Positions 17,266 to 27,000 are shown, counted from the first letter of the stretch. The stretch: 64,000 nucleotides of DNA from Algoriphagus aquaeductus (GCF_003253485.1 NZ_QKTX01000011.1:121596-185595); one strand, 5' to 3'. Numbers and translations are program-made. Notes: a model not told the origin generated them from the letters alone.

Positions 17266-18315
17266 TCAATTTTCTACTAGATTGTATTTTTGGCAGGCAC
17301 TGGCAAGTTGAGTTTGAAAGGCAGTTTCATTTTTGAGTATGGAGAAAAAGTCCATCAAATAGTTTCGTGATGATTCAAATTCGGAACTTGGGAGCAGGGA
17401 CTTGTATTTTTCCAGAGTGGCTAAAATCTGTGACTCGCTTTGCAAAAAGTCAGATTTAACCAGTTGGGTAAGGACCTCATTCCTGCAGATTCCTCTGTAC
17501 AATCGCTCGGTCACCTTTGTGATTGGCAAATAGTCATAAGGCACGGCATACGGGGCATTCACAAACCCTGAGTAATCAAAATCATAGGGAACAGGAATAA
17601 ATTTCCCCTTCCCGGTATCCAACATTTTCACATTGTGTTGGGAGGTATTGGACCAGTCGGTGTTTCCGATCATAAAGGCAAAAAAGTCCTGCTTTAAGGC
17701 TAAGGTATCATTAACAAACTGGGGTAAAATCAAACCCGAGTCTTTTGTTTTTGCCTTATAATTATCGGCAACATTGTCTACATCTTCCAGAACAAAAGCC
17801 GTCAAGGCATAGGTTTTCCCTTTTTTGTTTTGCCGGTCGGTGAGAGTCAAATTGATCAGTCTGGTTTGGAAAAAGTAGGGACTTACCTGTTCATAGAGTT
17901 TGTAGGCGATGTACTCTTTGACAATAAGTTGATTGAAAGAATCTCCTTCCTGACAGGGTAGCACCAGTTTTAGGCTTCTGTTTCCCTCGAAAGGGGTGTT
18001 TTTAGTGGATCCTTTGGGGATTTTTATCCAAAGCGGTGGGAAAAAGCATTGCGCTCTTCTGGAGTTCCCTCTTCCCCGGAGATTTACAGGAACAGAGTCA
18101 GGCTTTCCCTCTTGGTTTTTGAATTTGATAAAGGTTGGGAAAAATACCGTATCTGATTTCGATCCCTTGAGCAGCTTGAAATTAGTCACTATTTCCAAGT
18201 CCAAAGGTGCTTCAGATGCAAAAAGAACGTCTTTCTGAAAAGCCGAGGTCCGAAGGGATATACCAATCAGCAACGCAAAAGTCAGAGCCTTTGCGATAAA
18301 AGAAATTCGCAGCAT
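17266..18315 (-). CDS. secreted CotH-like protein
   Basis: 349 residues with a signal peptide (cut near RTSA-FQKDV). It shows features of the CotH kinase-like family: VNLRGRGNSRRAQ, FEGNRSLKLVLPCQ, FAFMIGNTDWSNTSQHN and the metal-binding VPYDFDYSGFVNAPYAVP. CotH proteins phosphorylate or otherwise modify secreted proteins in spores, but the bacterial periplasmic versions are uncharacterised. It sits between hydroxyproline genes, separated from the epimerase by a terminator at 18396, so it may simply be a neighbour. Family call is moderate because similarity is spread thinly. Confidence 0.6.
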   Translation of the reverse strand: MLRISFIAKALTFALLIGISLRTSAFQKDVLFASEAPLDLEIVTNFKLLKGSKSDTVFFPTFIKFKNQEGKPDSVPVNLRGRGNSRRAQCFFPPLWIKIPKGSTKNTPFEGNRSLKLVLPCQEGDSFNQLIVKEYIAYKLYEQVSPYFFQTRLINLTLTDRQNKKGKTYALTAFVLEDVDNVADNYKAKTKDSGLILPQFVNDTLALKQDFFAFMIGNTDWSNTSQHNVKMLDTGKGKFIPVPYDFDYSGFVNAPYAVPYDYLPITKVTERLYRGICRNEVLTQLVKSDFLQSESQILATLEKYKSLLPSSEFESSRNYLMDFFSILKNETAFQTQLASACQKYNLVEN

Positions 18316-18395
18316 AAAAGTCAGAGATAAGTCCTCCTTTAAGTTAGGTATAATTCAACCTTTCAAACCAAAATTTTCCGAAATCCTGCTAAACA

Positions 18396-18427
18396 AAAAT
18401 GACTTCCATTTTTGGGAAGTCATTTTC
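18396..18427 (-). terminator. terminator after the 4-hydroxyproline epimerase gene
   Basis: AAATGACTTCC and GGAAGTCATTTT form an 11-bp stem. Read on the minus strand it is followed by TTTTTG and lies 24 bases after the epimerase stop. Confidence 0.8.
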
Positions 18428-18450
18428 TGGGTTCACTTGTAATTCCTGAG

Positions 18451-19455
18451 TTAAATCACCTGAAATCCATGTACATACGGATCATCATCGTCCAGGATGA
18501 TGGTGTTGTAGCCATAGACTTTGGCCCAGCCTTCAATGCTCGGAACAATCCCCGGCTGACCGGCGATCTCAGTGACTTCCTCGATCCTTCCGATGAATTT
18601 GGAACCAATGAAGCTTTCGTGTACAAATTCATCTCCGGGCTTTAGCCAGCCTTTGGCAAACCACTGCGCCATTCGGGCAGAGGTGCCTGTTCCGCAAGGG
18701 GAACGGTCGATGGCTTTGTCTCCGTAGAACACCGCATTGCGTGCGGTACTGCTTTGATCCAGGGTTTTGCCCGTCCACATTACATGGGAAAGTCCGCGGA
18801 TTCTGTCGTGTTCCGGATGGATGAAGTCGTATCGCTTGTTCATCTTTGAACGGAGATTTCGTGCCATAGAAATCAATTGCTCAGCTTTGAAATGCTCCAG
18901 ACCGGGGAAATTTTCCTGAGGATCAACGATGCAGTAAAAGTTGCCGCCATAAGCCACATCTACAGTTAATTTTCCGAGTTCCTCGATTTCGATTTCCAGG
19001 TTTTCTGCCGCTAGGTAGCTTTTGACATTGGTCAGCTTCACAGACTTCACCTTTTTTCCTTCCTGCTTGTACTCGACTAAGACCAACCCGGCAGGCGATT
19101 CCATTCTCAGAAATCCTGGAGTCCTGGGATGGATCAAGCCTTCTTCAATGGCAATGGTGATCGTCCCGATGGTGCCATGACCGCACATGGGCAGGCAGCC
19201 AGAAGTTTCAATAAATAGAATGGCGAAGTCATTTTCCGGATCGTGCGGAGGAAAAAGCATCGATCCTGACATCATGTCGTGTCCTCGTGGCTCAAACATC
19301 AAACCTGTGCGGATCCAGTCGAGGTTTTCCATAAAGTATTGGCGCTTTTCCAGCATGGTATTTCCTTTCAGGAAAGGAACACCTCCGGAAACCACCCGAA
19401 CGGGATTACCACAGGTGTGAGCATCGATGCAAGAAAAGGTATGGCGAGAAGGCAT
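18451..19455 (-). CDS. 4-hydroxyproline 2-epimerase
   Basis: 334 residues, proline racemase family. Both catalytic cysteines are present: MCGHGTIG at about residue 90 and SPCGTGTSAR at about 253. That separates it from the trans-3-hydroxyproline dehydratases, which lack the first Cys. The start MPSRHTFSCIDAHTCGNPVR is typical of the hydroxyproline branch. It converts trans-4-hydroxy-L-proline to cis-4-hydroxy-D-proline. Neighbouring genes supply the three following steps, which makes the hydroxyproline role much more likely than proline racemase. Confidence 0.92.
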   Translation of the reverse strand: MPSRHTFSCIDAHTCGNPVRVVSGGVPFLKGNTMLEKRQYFMENLDWIRTGLMFEPRGHDMMSGSMLFPPHDPENDFAILFIETSGCLPMCGHGTIGTITIAIEEGLIHPRTPGFLRMESPAGLVLVEYKQEGKKVKSVKLTNVKSYLAAENLEIEIEELGKLTVDVAYGGNFYCIVDPQENFPGLEHFKAEQLISMARNLRSKMNKRYDFIHPEHDRIRGLSHVMWTGKTLDQSSTARNAVFYGDKAIDRSPCGTGTSARMAQWFAKGWLKPGDEFVHESFIGSKFIGRIEEVTEIAGQPGIVPSIEGWAKVYGYNTIILDDDDPYVHGFQVI

Positions 19456-19488
19456 TGAATTTTGAAATTCGAAGTTTGAAACTATAGT

Positions 19489-19617
19489 GAGAAATACTGT
19501 TGAAATACTACAGAAATAAGTCCCGCAAGCGGGATGAAATACTTTAGAACCACCATTCTGGGCAGAGAATATTTCACTGAGCGAAGCGAAGTGTATTTCT
19601 CTGGTATTTCAATTTTA
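19489..19617. repeat. GAAATAC-rich palindromic repeat, copy 1
   Basis: The element contains several GAAATAC/GTATTTC words, a short perfect hairpin TCCCGC-AA-GCGGGA and a second palindromic core CACTGAGCGAAGCGAAGTG. The reverse complement of the element at 21093-21200 aligns along its length. This copy ends exactly at the stop codon of the aldehyde dehydrogenase gene. Confidence 0.85.
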
Positions 19618-21060
19618 TTTAGTGTAAGAACCATTCACCATTCTCCAAATTCCCAGCGGATTGTCATCTCTCAAGGCATCCGGAAGCAGTTCTTGAGGCA
19701 TATCCTGGAAGGCGATCGGTCTGGCAAATCGCTTGATGGCATAAGCACCGACCGAGGTACTGTTTGGTGCGGTGGTCGAAGGGAATGGTCCGCCGTGCTG
19801 CATGGCATAGCCCACTTCCACTCCGGTAGGCACTCCTTTGAAGAGTAGTCGGCCACACTTTTCTTCCAGGAGATTGAGGAGGAAAAGCTGGTTTTGGAGT
19901 TCTTCGGCATCCGCCCAAACGGTGATTGTCAACTGACCGTGGAGGTGCTTGGCGATTTCAAGGAGTTCGTCTTCGCTTTGGTATACGACCATCATGGCAA
20001 AGGCTCCAAAGACTTCTTTTTGGAACAATTTGTCTTTCAGCCAGTCTACTGCTTTGATTTCAGCAAGGGCTGTACTTCCATTGATCAAGTGCTTGGGATC
20101 AGCCACTTTTACCCAACGCAATTCTTCTCTGGACTCCAAAAACTGAATGGAATCGTAATAGGCCTGAGCAATTCCTGGATGGAGCATGGGTGCGGCAGCA
20201 ATGTCCTTCAATTCGGCAGCAATGGCGCTTTCAAAGGCTTTGGCCAGCTTTTCCGGCACAAAGATCAACCCAGGATTGGTGCAAAACTGACCTACTCCCA
20301 AGGTGAGAGAGGCGACGAATGCTTTTGCCAAATCCTCATTTTCTTTTTCCAGCTTACGCGGAAAGCAAAAAATCGGATTGACCGAGCCCATCTCGGCAAA
20401 AACAGGAATGGGTTCTTCCCGCTGATTGGCCAAATCAAACAAAGCCATTCCTCCCAAGTGTGAGCCAGTAAAGGCCACTGCTTTGGCAATTGGATGTTTG
20501 ACCAAAGCTTGTCCTTCGGAAATTCCTCCTTCCACATGAGTGAAAAGTGCGGAAGGAAGCCCGCATTTCAGAATGGCCTGATGGATGCAATCGGCGACTT
20601 TTCTGGAAGTCTCCGGGTGAGCAGGGTGCGCTTTGTAAATCACCGGACAACCTGCTGCCAAAGCCGAAATTGTATCACCTCCGGCAGTCGAAAAGGCCAA
20701 TGGAAAATTGCTTGCCCCAAAGACCACCACCGGTCCTAACGGTGTCAAGAATCTGCGTATATCGGCTCTCGGCAGGGGCGTGCGGTCGGGCATGGCCGGA
20801 TCGATTGTGGCTTCTACCCAAGAGCCTTCTTTGACGAGATTGGCGAAAAGACGGATTTGACCGGTTGTTCGGCCCAATTCGCCATTGATTCTGCCTTCGG
20901 GCAAGTTAGACTCTTTGACCGCCAAGGGGACAATTTCAGATCGCTTGGCTTCTAGGGTGTCTGCAAGAGTATCTAAAAAGGCTCCTTTCTCTTTTCCAGG
21001 GAGATTCTTGTAGAAAAGAAAGGCTTCTTGGGCGGCACGGAAAAGGTTGTCGAGGTTCAT
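19615..21060 (-). CDS. 2-oxoglutarate semialdehyde (2,5-dioxovalerate) dehydrogenase
   Basis: 481 residues from the ATG at 21060 (MNLDNLFRAAQEAF); a longer frame to 21156 runs into the repeat and is rejected. Aldehyde dehydrogenase motifs: VVFGASNFPLAFSTAGGDT, FTGSHLGG, catalytic Glu in AEMGSVNP at about 222 and catalytic Cys in GQFCTNPG at about 257. The sequence resembles the type III (hydroxyproline-pathway) semialdehyde dehydrogenases. It oxidises 2-oxoglutarate semialdehyde to 2-oxoglutarate, the last step before the TCA cycle. Inverted repeats lie immediately on both sides of the gene. Confidence 0.9.
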   Translation of the reverse strand: MNLDNLFRAAQEAFLFYKNLPGKEKGAFLDTLADTLEAKRSEIVPLAVKESNLPEGRINGELGRTTGQIRLFANLVKEGSWVEATIDPAMPDRTPLPRADIRRFLTPLGPVVVFGASNFPLAFSTAGGDTISALAAGCPVIYKAHPAHPETSRKVADCIHQAILKCGLPSALFTHVEGGISEGQALVKHPIAKAVAFTGSHLGGMALFDLANQREEPIPVFAEMGSVNPIFCFPRKLEKENEDLAKAFVASLTLGVGQFCTNPGLIFVPEKLAKAFESAIAAELKDIAAAPMLHPGIAQAYYDSIQFLESREELRWVKVADPKHLINGSTALAEIKAVDWLKDKLFQKEVFGAFAMMVVYQSEDELLEIAKHLHGQLTITVWADAEELQNQLFLLNLLEEKCGRLLFKGVPTGVEVGYAMQHGGPFPSTTAPNSTSVGAYAIKRFARPIAFQDMPQELLPDALRDDNPLGIWRMVNGSYTK

Positions 21061-21092
21061 GATTTTTAATTTTTGGTAATTGAGGATATACC

Positions 21093-21200
21093 GTGGAAAT
21101 ACAATTGAAATATACCTCGCTTTGCTCGGTGAAATAAATTTCTGGAAGTATTTCACCCCGCTTGCGGGGTCTATTTCAAGATGTTTCTACTGTATTTCAA
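21093..21200. repeat. GAAATAC-rich palindromic repeat, copy 2 (inverted)
   Basis: Read in reverse complement it parallels copy 1: TTGAAATACAGTAGAAA, a perfect hairpin CCCCGC-AA-GCGGGG, TGAAATACTT, then CACCGAGCAAAGCGAGGT and closing GAAATAC words. It fills the gap between the DapA-like and aldehyde dehydrogenase genes. Confidence 0.85.
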
Positions 21201-21202
21201 AA

Positions 21203-22096
21203 TCACGATAATAACGGACGACTTTTTATTCCATCCAAAATAATCTTCTCAATTCTCGCTCTTTCTTCCCCGATCAAAGTCAATCTAGGAGCGCGCACGT
21301 GCTCAGAACCGATGCCACAATGCTGCTCGGCAAGCTTGATGTATTGCACGAGTTTTGGGTGAATGTCGAGCTCCAGCAAAGGCAGGAACCAACGGTAAAT
21401 TTCACGTGCTTCTTCGATTTTACCTTCTTGAATAAGGTTATAAACAGCCACTGTCTCCTTTGGAAAAGCACACACCAAGCCAGCAACCCAACCAACTGCA
21501 CCCATCAGCAACTCCTCCATAGCCAGGGTATCTACTCCACAAAGCAATTGATATCGATTGCCGAATCGGTTGATCATTCGGGTCACATTGGAGATGTCGC
21601 GGGTAGATTCTTTGATGGCTTGGATGTTTTCGCACTCTGCCAACTCGGCAAACATGTCGATGGTCACCAGGGTCTTGTAGTCCACCGGATTGTTGTAGAT
21701 CATCATTGGTAGTTTGGTGGAGTTGGCGACCGTTTTGAAGTAAGTCACTACTTCACGAGCATCTGCTGCATAGCGCATCGGAGGCAAGATCATCAGTCCG
21801 GAAGCCCCGAGTTCTTCTGCCTTTTTAGCCCAGAACAGTGAATCTTTTGTGGCGCCTTCGGCAATGTTCAGGATCACTGGAACTCTTCCGTTGATGTATT
21901 TTACCGTTTCACCGGTCAGGGTGATTTTTTCTTCTTGAGATAGTACAGAGCTTTCGCCCAAGGTACCGCCGAGGATGATTCCATGAACTCCGCATTCGAG
22001 CTGGAAGTCCAGGTTTTTGAAAAACAGGTCCATATCCAGACTTCCGTCTGCGTGAAATTTGGTCGTGACCGCGGGGAATACGCCTTTCCAGTTCAT
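21203..22096 (-). CDS. DapA-family 1-pyrroline-4-hydroxy-2-carboxylate deaminase
   Basis: 297 residues of the DHDPS/NAL aldolase fold: GGTLGESSVLSQEEK near 43-57, Tyr in MIYNNPVDY at about 133 and the Schiff-base Lys in AIKESTRDISN at about 162. In hydroxyproline clusters this family deaminates and dehydrates 1-pyrroline-4-hydroxy-2-carboxylate to 2-oxoglutarate semialdehyde. It is the first gene of the minus-strand cluster and faces the AraC gene. True dihydrodipicolinate synthase is unlikely because of the context. Confidence 0.88.
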   Translation of the reverse strand: MNWKGVFPAVTTKFHADGSLDMDLFFKNLDFQLECGVHGIILGGTLGESSVLSQEEKITLTGETVKYINGRVPVILNIAEGATKDSLFWAKKAEELGASGLMILPPMRYAADAREVVTYFKTVANSTKLPMMIYNNPVDYKTLVTIDMFAELAECENIQAIKESTRDISNVTRMINRFGNRYQLLCGVDTLAMEELLMGAVGWVAGLVCAFPKETVAVYNLIQEGKIEEAREIYRWFLPLLELDIHPKLVQYIKLAEQHCGIGSEHVRAPRLTLIGEERARIEKIILDGIKSRPLLS

Positions 22097-22104
22097 AGTT
22101 TATT

Positions 22105-22135
22105 TGATTTTACCACAGAGGACACTGAGGTTGAT
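22105..22135. repeat. single degenerate CCACAGAGGACAC arm
   Basis: The sequence ACCACAGAGGACACTGAGG lies in the dapA-like/araC intergenic region and resembles one arm of the CACAG/CATAG palindromes, without a matching second arm. Confidence 0.35.
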
Positions 22136-22271
22136 GAATACTTGATTATGATTTCAAAGATAAATTTCAAAGACAGGCTTTTCTTTCACAGGATTAGTTC
22201 ATTTTGATACGATATTGATCATTTAATCAATTATTGCGTCTATTTTTACTCAATTTCATATTATTTGAACG

Positions 22272-23138
22272 ATGGCAAAAGTCATTTCATTCCAAGTCCC
22301 CAAGTCCCAACGGGAGTTTGTCCGCTATCAGGAGGATCGTGGACCGCACTTTTATGACAAGCTGCATCAGCATCCACAGTTGCAGCTTACGGTGATTTTG
22401 GAAGGGAAAGGGCAATTGCTGAGCGGGGATTATGTCGGGAGATTTCAGCCAGGAGATGTATACTTTTTGGGTGAAAATGCACCACACGTTTTTCGAAGTG
22501 ATCCTGAGTTTTTTGAAAAAGATACGCAACTCAAATCAGCAGGAAATACCATTTTCTTCGATTTTCAAGCTTTAGAAAAGGCTGTGGGAGAATTGGATGA
22601 ACTTCAGTCGTTGAGGAAATTTGGAGGATTTCAAGGTCTTTGTTTCCAGATACAGGGAAGCACGGCTAGCCAAATCAAGGGGCTCTTTGATACTTTAGGC
22701 TTAAGTGAAGGGCTTCATCGTTTTCAGCTGGCCTTTAAATTACTGGTTTTGGTAGATCAGGCGGGTGAGGATTTGGTTCGGTTAAACGAGTCGGGACTGA
22801 TGCGTGCATTTTCGGAAAAAGATGGAAGCCGGATGGATCGGGTGATGCAATATGTGCTGGAAAACCGATTTCAGCCCATTTCTCTGGAAGATGTCGCAGA
22901 GAAAGCGAATCTCTCCAAAGAAGCATTTTGCAGGTTTTTCAAGCTTCGCACGCGAAAAACTTTTACCCAATATCTTCAGCAGCTTCGGATCAACGAGGCG
23001 CAAAAACTACTTCAGGAGACGGAGTTGGGGATTTCGGAGATTGCCTATCGGGTGGGATTTGAGAATTTGTCTTATTTCAACCGGAGTTTCAAAAGCATCA
23101 CGGGTAAGACTCCAAGGGAATTTAAAAAGTCATCGTAG
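22272..23138 (+). CDS. AraC-family transcriptional regulator
   Basis: 288 residues: an N-terminal cupin sensor domain (residues 20-110, with HQHPQLQLTVILEGKG and FLGENAPHVF) and a C-terminal double HTH (about 195-285: ISLEDVAEKANLSKEAFCRF, GISEIAYRVGFENLSYFNRS, ending TGKTPREFKKS). It is divergent from the hydroxyproline genes with a 175-base shared intergenic region, so it is most likely their inducer-responsive regulator. The inducer is presumably hydroxyproline or a pathway intermediate; that is inference. Confidence 0.9.
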   Translation: MAKVISFQVPKSQREFVRYQEDRGPHFYDKLHQHPQLQLTVILEGKGQLLSGDYVGRFQPGDVYFLGENAPHVFRSDPEFFEKDTQLKSAGNTIFFDFQALEKAVGELDELQSLRKFGGFQGLCFQIQGSTASQIKGLFDTLGLSEGLHRFQLAFKLLVLVDQAGEDLVRLNESGLMRAFSEKDGSRMDRVMQYVLENRFQPISLEDVAEKANLSKEAFCRFFKLRTRKTFTQYLQQLRINEAQKLLQETELGISEIAYRVGFENLSYFNRSFKSITGKTPREFKKSS

Positions 23139-23756
23139 ATGAGCTGCCACTTTTTTGGTGATGGCTTTCTTGACACTGGACCAAGTTTGGCCTTTTAAGC
23201 TGACTGGATCTTCGTCTTCTTCGGCATCTTCAAAATATACCATCACCTGGGGAATGGATATCAGGAGATTTTGGGTGCTGTATTTTTCTTTGTGATTTTG
23301 GATAAAATCCGCCACGGAATACTGCTTCAATAGTTCGGCAATATCCCAAAAGTCCTTCTTTTTTCCCCTTCCCAAAATGGCCTGGATTTTCATGGCCATG
23401 ATATCCCGATCTGAAAAAAAGCGAATGTCCTCGAGTGTTTCCACTTGGCCCAAAAGTGGATGGGGGTGTCTCACGAGGTCTACTTTTACATTTTCTATAT
23501 AACAGAATATACCAAATCTGGCCGGCTTGTCTTCAACTAGAAAGTCATTACCAAATTCATTTTGTAGGCATTGTATAACTTCTTCATATTCGAATTTGGA
23601 AGTTGAAAAAAGATCCAAATCGACCGATAAACGGTGTCCGTGCTTTAAAGAAAGTGCTGTTCCTCCGACCAATGCAAATCCCTGAAGACAAGGGAGCTGA
23701 CAAAGTTTTTTCAGTAAGGAAAGAGTTCCGGGTTCGACTGTCTGAGTTTGTAGCAT
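23130..23756 (-). CDS. AbiEii/AbiGii-type nucleotidyltransferase
   Basis: 208 residues. The nucleotidyltransferase core GGTALSLKHGHRLSVDLDLF lies at about 31-50 (GGxAL...R...DxD), followed by VKVDLVRHP and RDIMAMKIQAILGRGKKKDF, all typical of the AbiEii toxin family. Such proteins act as toxins that nucleotidylate tRNA in type IV systems or take part in phage abortive infection. Its start lies inside the upstream partner gene (46-bp overlap), so the pair is translationally coupled. Its C-terminus overlaps the 3' end of the convergent AraC gene by 9 bases. Confidence 0.85.
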   Translation of the reverse strand: MLQTQTVEPGTLSLLKKLCQLPCLQGFALVGGTALSLKHGHRLSVDLDLFSTSKFEYEEVIQCLQNEFGNDFLVEDKPARFGIFCYIENVKVDLVRHPHPLLGQVETLEDIRFFSDRDIMAMKIQAILGRGKKKDFWDIAELLKQYSVADFIQNHKEKYSTQNLLISIPQVMVYFEDAEEDEDPVSLKGQTWSSVKKAITKKVAAHLR

Positions 23757-24013
23757 CTGAAATCTTCTACTGGACGATCAATTACTGCTGCTGCGAGGTA
23801 CATTCGCATGTGCGGGAGAAATTTAGCATTGAGCAACACGTCTGCGACTAGTTCATCTCCGTAATACCTTCGACAATTGCGGATGTCGGGGGTGTCACCC
23901 CGCTCAAATACGCGCTCGATGACAAACTTGTATTTTTTGTCATAATCCAAATTCTCAAAATTGACATCCCAAAAGATACGCTTGTCGAAAACAGGTTTTT
24001 CCTTTTGCTCCAT
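23711..24013 (-). CDS. DUF6922-like partner protein of AbiEii
   Basis: 100 residues (KRIFWDVNFENLDYDKKYKF, VIERVFERGDTPDIRNCRRY, PEDFRCYKLRQSNPE-like end). The pattern of FWD...LDYDK..FVIERVFERGD followed by a YYG segment matches small proteins placed upstream of AbiEii enzymes in Bacteroidota, annotated DUF6922 as I recall. It is the likely antitoxin or specificity partner. It overlaps abiEii by 46 bases. Confidence 0.75.
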   Translation of the reverse strand: MEQKEKPVFDKRIFWDVNFENLDYDKKYKFVIERVFERGDTPDIRNCRRYYGDELVADVLLNAKFLPHMRMYLAAAVIDRPVEDFRCYKLRQSNPELFPY

Positions 24014-24029
24014 CTCGATTGCTTTTGAT

Positions 24030-24037
24030 CAAAGTTA
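24030..24037 (-). promoter_or_regulatory. -7 element for the AbiEii pair
   Basis: TAACTTTG on the minus strand, 17 nt before the ATG at 24013. No clear -33 element. Confidence 0.35.
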
Positions 24038-24081
24038 AAGGTTAAAATAAGAAACCCCGAATTTCTCCGGGGCTTCGGGGA

Positions 24082-27000
24082 TTAGAGTTTTTCGATGCCG
24101 GCTGTGTTGTCATCCGGCAGTCGATCGATCAGCTTATTGTAAGGATCGATGCCGGCTTTGACAGGGTCGCCTTTGACTTTGACCGTGATTGTGGATTGAC
24201 CGGGCTTGATCTTATGCTTTTGGATATAAAGCGGATTGACTCGGGTTCGGCCATTTTCGTCTTTGTCTTCGGCTGCAAAAATACCCACATCAATGTAGTC
24301 GGCTTCATATTCCGCATTGGATTCTTTTCCCGTTTCATCCGCATAGAGCTTTTGGGATCGGACATTCAGTGTGACTTCATATTCACCATCGGCCAGTTTT
24401 TTTGCTGTGACTTTTTCCGCCTTGTTGTCATAGAGGGTGATTTTGTTCCAGGTATCGTCCAGGTAGTATTTTACACTGTCAGGAGTTACTGCATAGAGGT
24501 GGTCATAGAGATCATAGCTTCCCGGAAAAGGAGGGGTCTCTCTCAAACCAAATTCCTGATTGAAGCTGCGAAGTGCCGAATTCATGGCCTCTTGTCCGAT
24601 CAAATCCTGAAGCCCGTAGAGGATCAGACTTCCCTTATAATACCACTGATAGGCCCGATTGCAATTGATAAAGGTGTTTTCTTTTTTCCCTTCATTTGAT
24701 CTACCGGATAGGTAATTGTCCAGTTCCTCTTTTAGGAATCGCTTCATGTTGTCTTTTCCATACCTTCTTTCGGTGAGAATCAGGGCAGAAAATTCTGCCA
24801 AGGCCTCCGATATAAGATTCGAACCCCTGGTGTAGTTTGGCGTGATCTGATGTCCCCACCACTGATGGGCAAGTTCGTGTGCAGTCACGTAATAGACATA
24901 ATCAAAATCATCCGGCTTTTTGAAATCAGCCACCCAGCCAAAGCTCTCCGAAAAGGGTACGGTATTGGGAAAGGACTGCGCAAAGCCGGCATATCTTGGA
25001 AATTCCAAAAGTCTCATTTGGCGGAATTGGAAATTGCCATAGGTCTCTGAGAAGTAGGTCAGTCCATCCACATAGGCGGCAAGAAACCGATCCAGATTAT
25101 AGGTGTGGGTAGGATGATGGAAGATCTCAATATTTACTTTTTGCCCGTCGGGAAGAAAGGCCTCCTCTTTTAGCAACTCATACTCCGCAGACACGAAGGT
25201 GAAGAAAGCCTGAATCGGGGTATCCTGAATGTAGTGGAAATACCGCCGACCGTTTTCCTCCCATTCCCGTTGCAAATATCCAGGCGCCACCGCTACTTGC
25301 GAAGGAATGGTACTTACAGTAGCCTCAAAGGAAATCAAGTCTGCTTCGCCCACGAAAAGGAGCGTAGATTCTCCATACGGATCCCGATGCTCTGGCAAAT
25401 CTTCCGGCTTGGGTGGCAGACCGTACTTTTTCCGGTCTTCATCGCTGGAGAGTTCATTATTCGCAACATAGCCTATCCTAGGAATGCCTCCTGAGAAAAA
25501 CGTACCGTTGTAAACGATTTCTCTTCCATATCCTGAATTGGGAATACCTTGGAATTTCTTGTTGGAAACGATGACGAGGTCCAAGGTGTCTCCAGGTAGC
25601 ATGGGTTGGGGAAGTGCGGTGATTTGATACCAGTGTTGGGGTTCCTTTTTGCCAAAAATCTGAAATTTAGCAGATGGATATACCAAGGGGAACCGATAAG
25701 GAAGGGTATCTCCACGAAGGATTACCTTAAATTCTGACAGTTCTGAACTGTTGAAGTGGATGGAGTCAATCACTGCATCAGTCTTATTGACCAATTGGAC
25801 TTTTGCCTCAAAATAGGCTTCGCGTTCCAGAGGGAAAAGATCTGCTTTGATATTGACTTTGGTATATTTTGGCTGGGGAAGCCGTTCGTATTTCTTAAGC
25901 TGTTGCTCATAGGCCACGCTCCTCAATTTACCCTCTTCTACGGTCAGATAGTTGTTTTCATAGACTACTGACATGAAAATGTAAGCTCCCGCAGCCAAGG
26001 CCATTATAAGAAATGCGACTGAAAGCAGGGTCGCGGGTCTTTTCAATCGGGATTTTGCTGTTTGCCAACGGCTTTTCCAAGAATCCTCTGATCCTCTGCT
26101 GAAAAAGATGCTGAAGAAAAGCACCAAAAACACCCCCCAAGCTGTCCAATACATATTGAACCAAATCAGGAATTCGGCAAAATGCCCCAACCCATTCATA
26201 TCGCTCCAGGTGTAACTGGGCTTATAGCTGAAGAAAAACAGGTTAAAGTTGTAGTCAGCAAAATTTCTCAGAATAATCATTACCACCCAAATACCAATCG
26301 CTGCTGCATGACCAGCAAATTTGTTATTGACCACCAAATGCACAGCAAATACCAGCATCACCATCTGTAAGTAATCAGGCAGCGTGATCAGGTAACTGTC
26401 GATCAGGTAAACGTGGAGATCAAATAGATAATAACCTTTGAGAATCTGAACGATCAAGCCCACCACGATTGGCAGGGAGGTCAATAGCAAACAAATGAAA
26501 GCCATTCCCAAAAATTTGGAGGCAATGATGATTCCATCCTTTACCGGGAAGGTGTCGCTGATAATCGAATATCCGGTCGCCTTGTCCCGGTGAAGGGCCT
26601 CTCCTGTGAAAAACACAAGAATGATAAACACAAACAGCGTGTAGTCATAACCTTTGTATTCCATCAGGAAGGAGGTGGATGGAAGATTGGGTACGCTGTA
26701 AAGGGTATTTCCAATCCAGAAATCCAGCACCAGAAAAATCATCCCTCCCAGTAAAATAGATCGGAAATATATGTCCTTGAGTACATTTTGAACTTCTATT
26801 TTGGTCAGGGTGGAGAGACTCTTCCACTGGTATTGTGTAGAAAAATCAGAAATGACTTGCTTCAGGACTCCTACTGGAGCTTCAAGTGTTTCGGCTTTTG
26901 CCTTACTTTTCTTCTGAGGAGTTTGAAAAAAGTAAGTGAAGTTGAATCTGAAGTATGCTCCGATGAAAAATAGAAGACCCAACAGTGTCCAAAGGATCCG

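Noticed and set aside
18451..19455. Proline racemase or trans-3-hydroxyproline dehydratase
   Set aside because: Both catalytic cysteines argue against the dehydratase; the neighbouring pathway genes argue for the 4-hydroxyproline epimerase.
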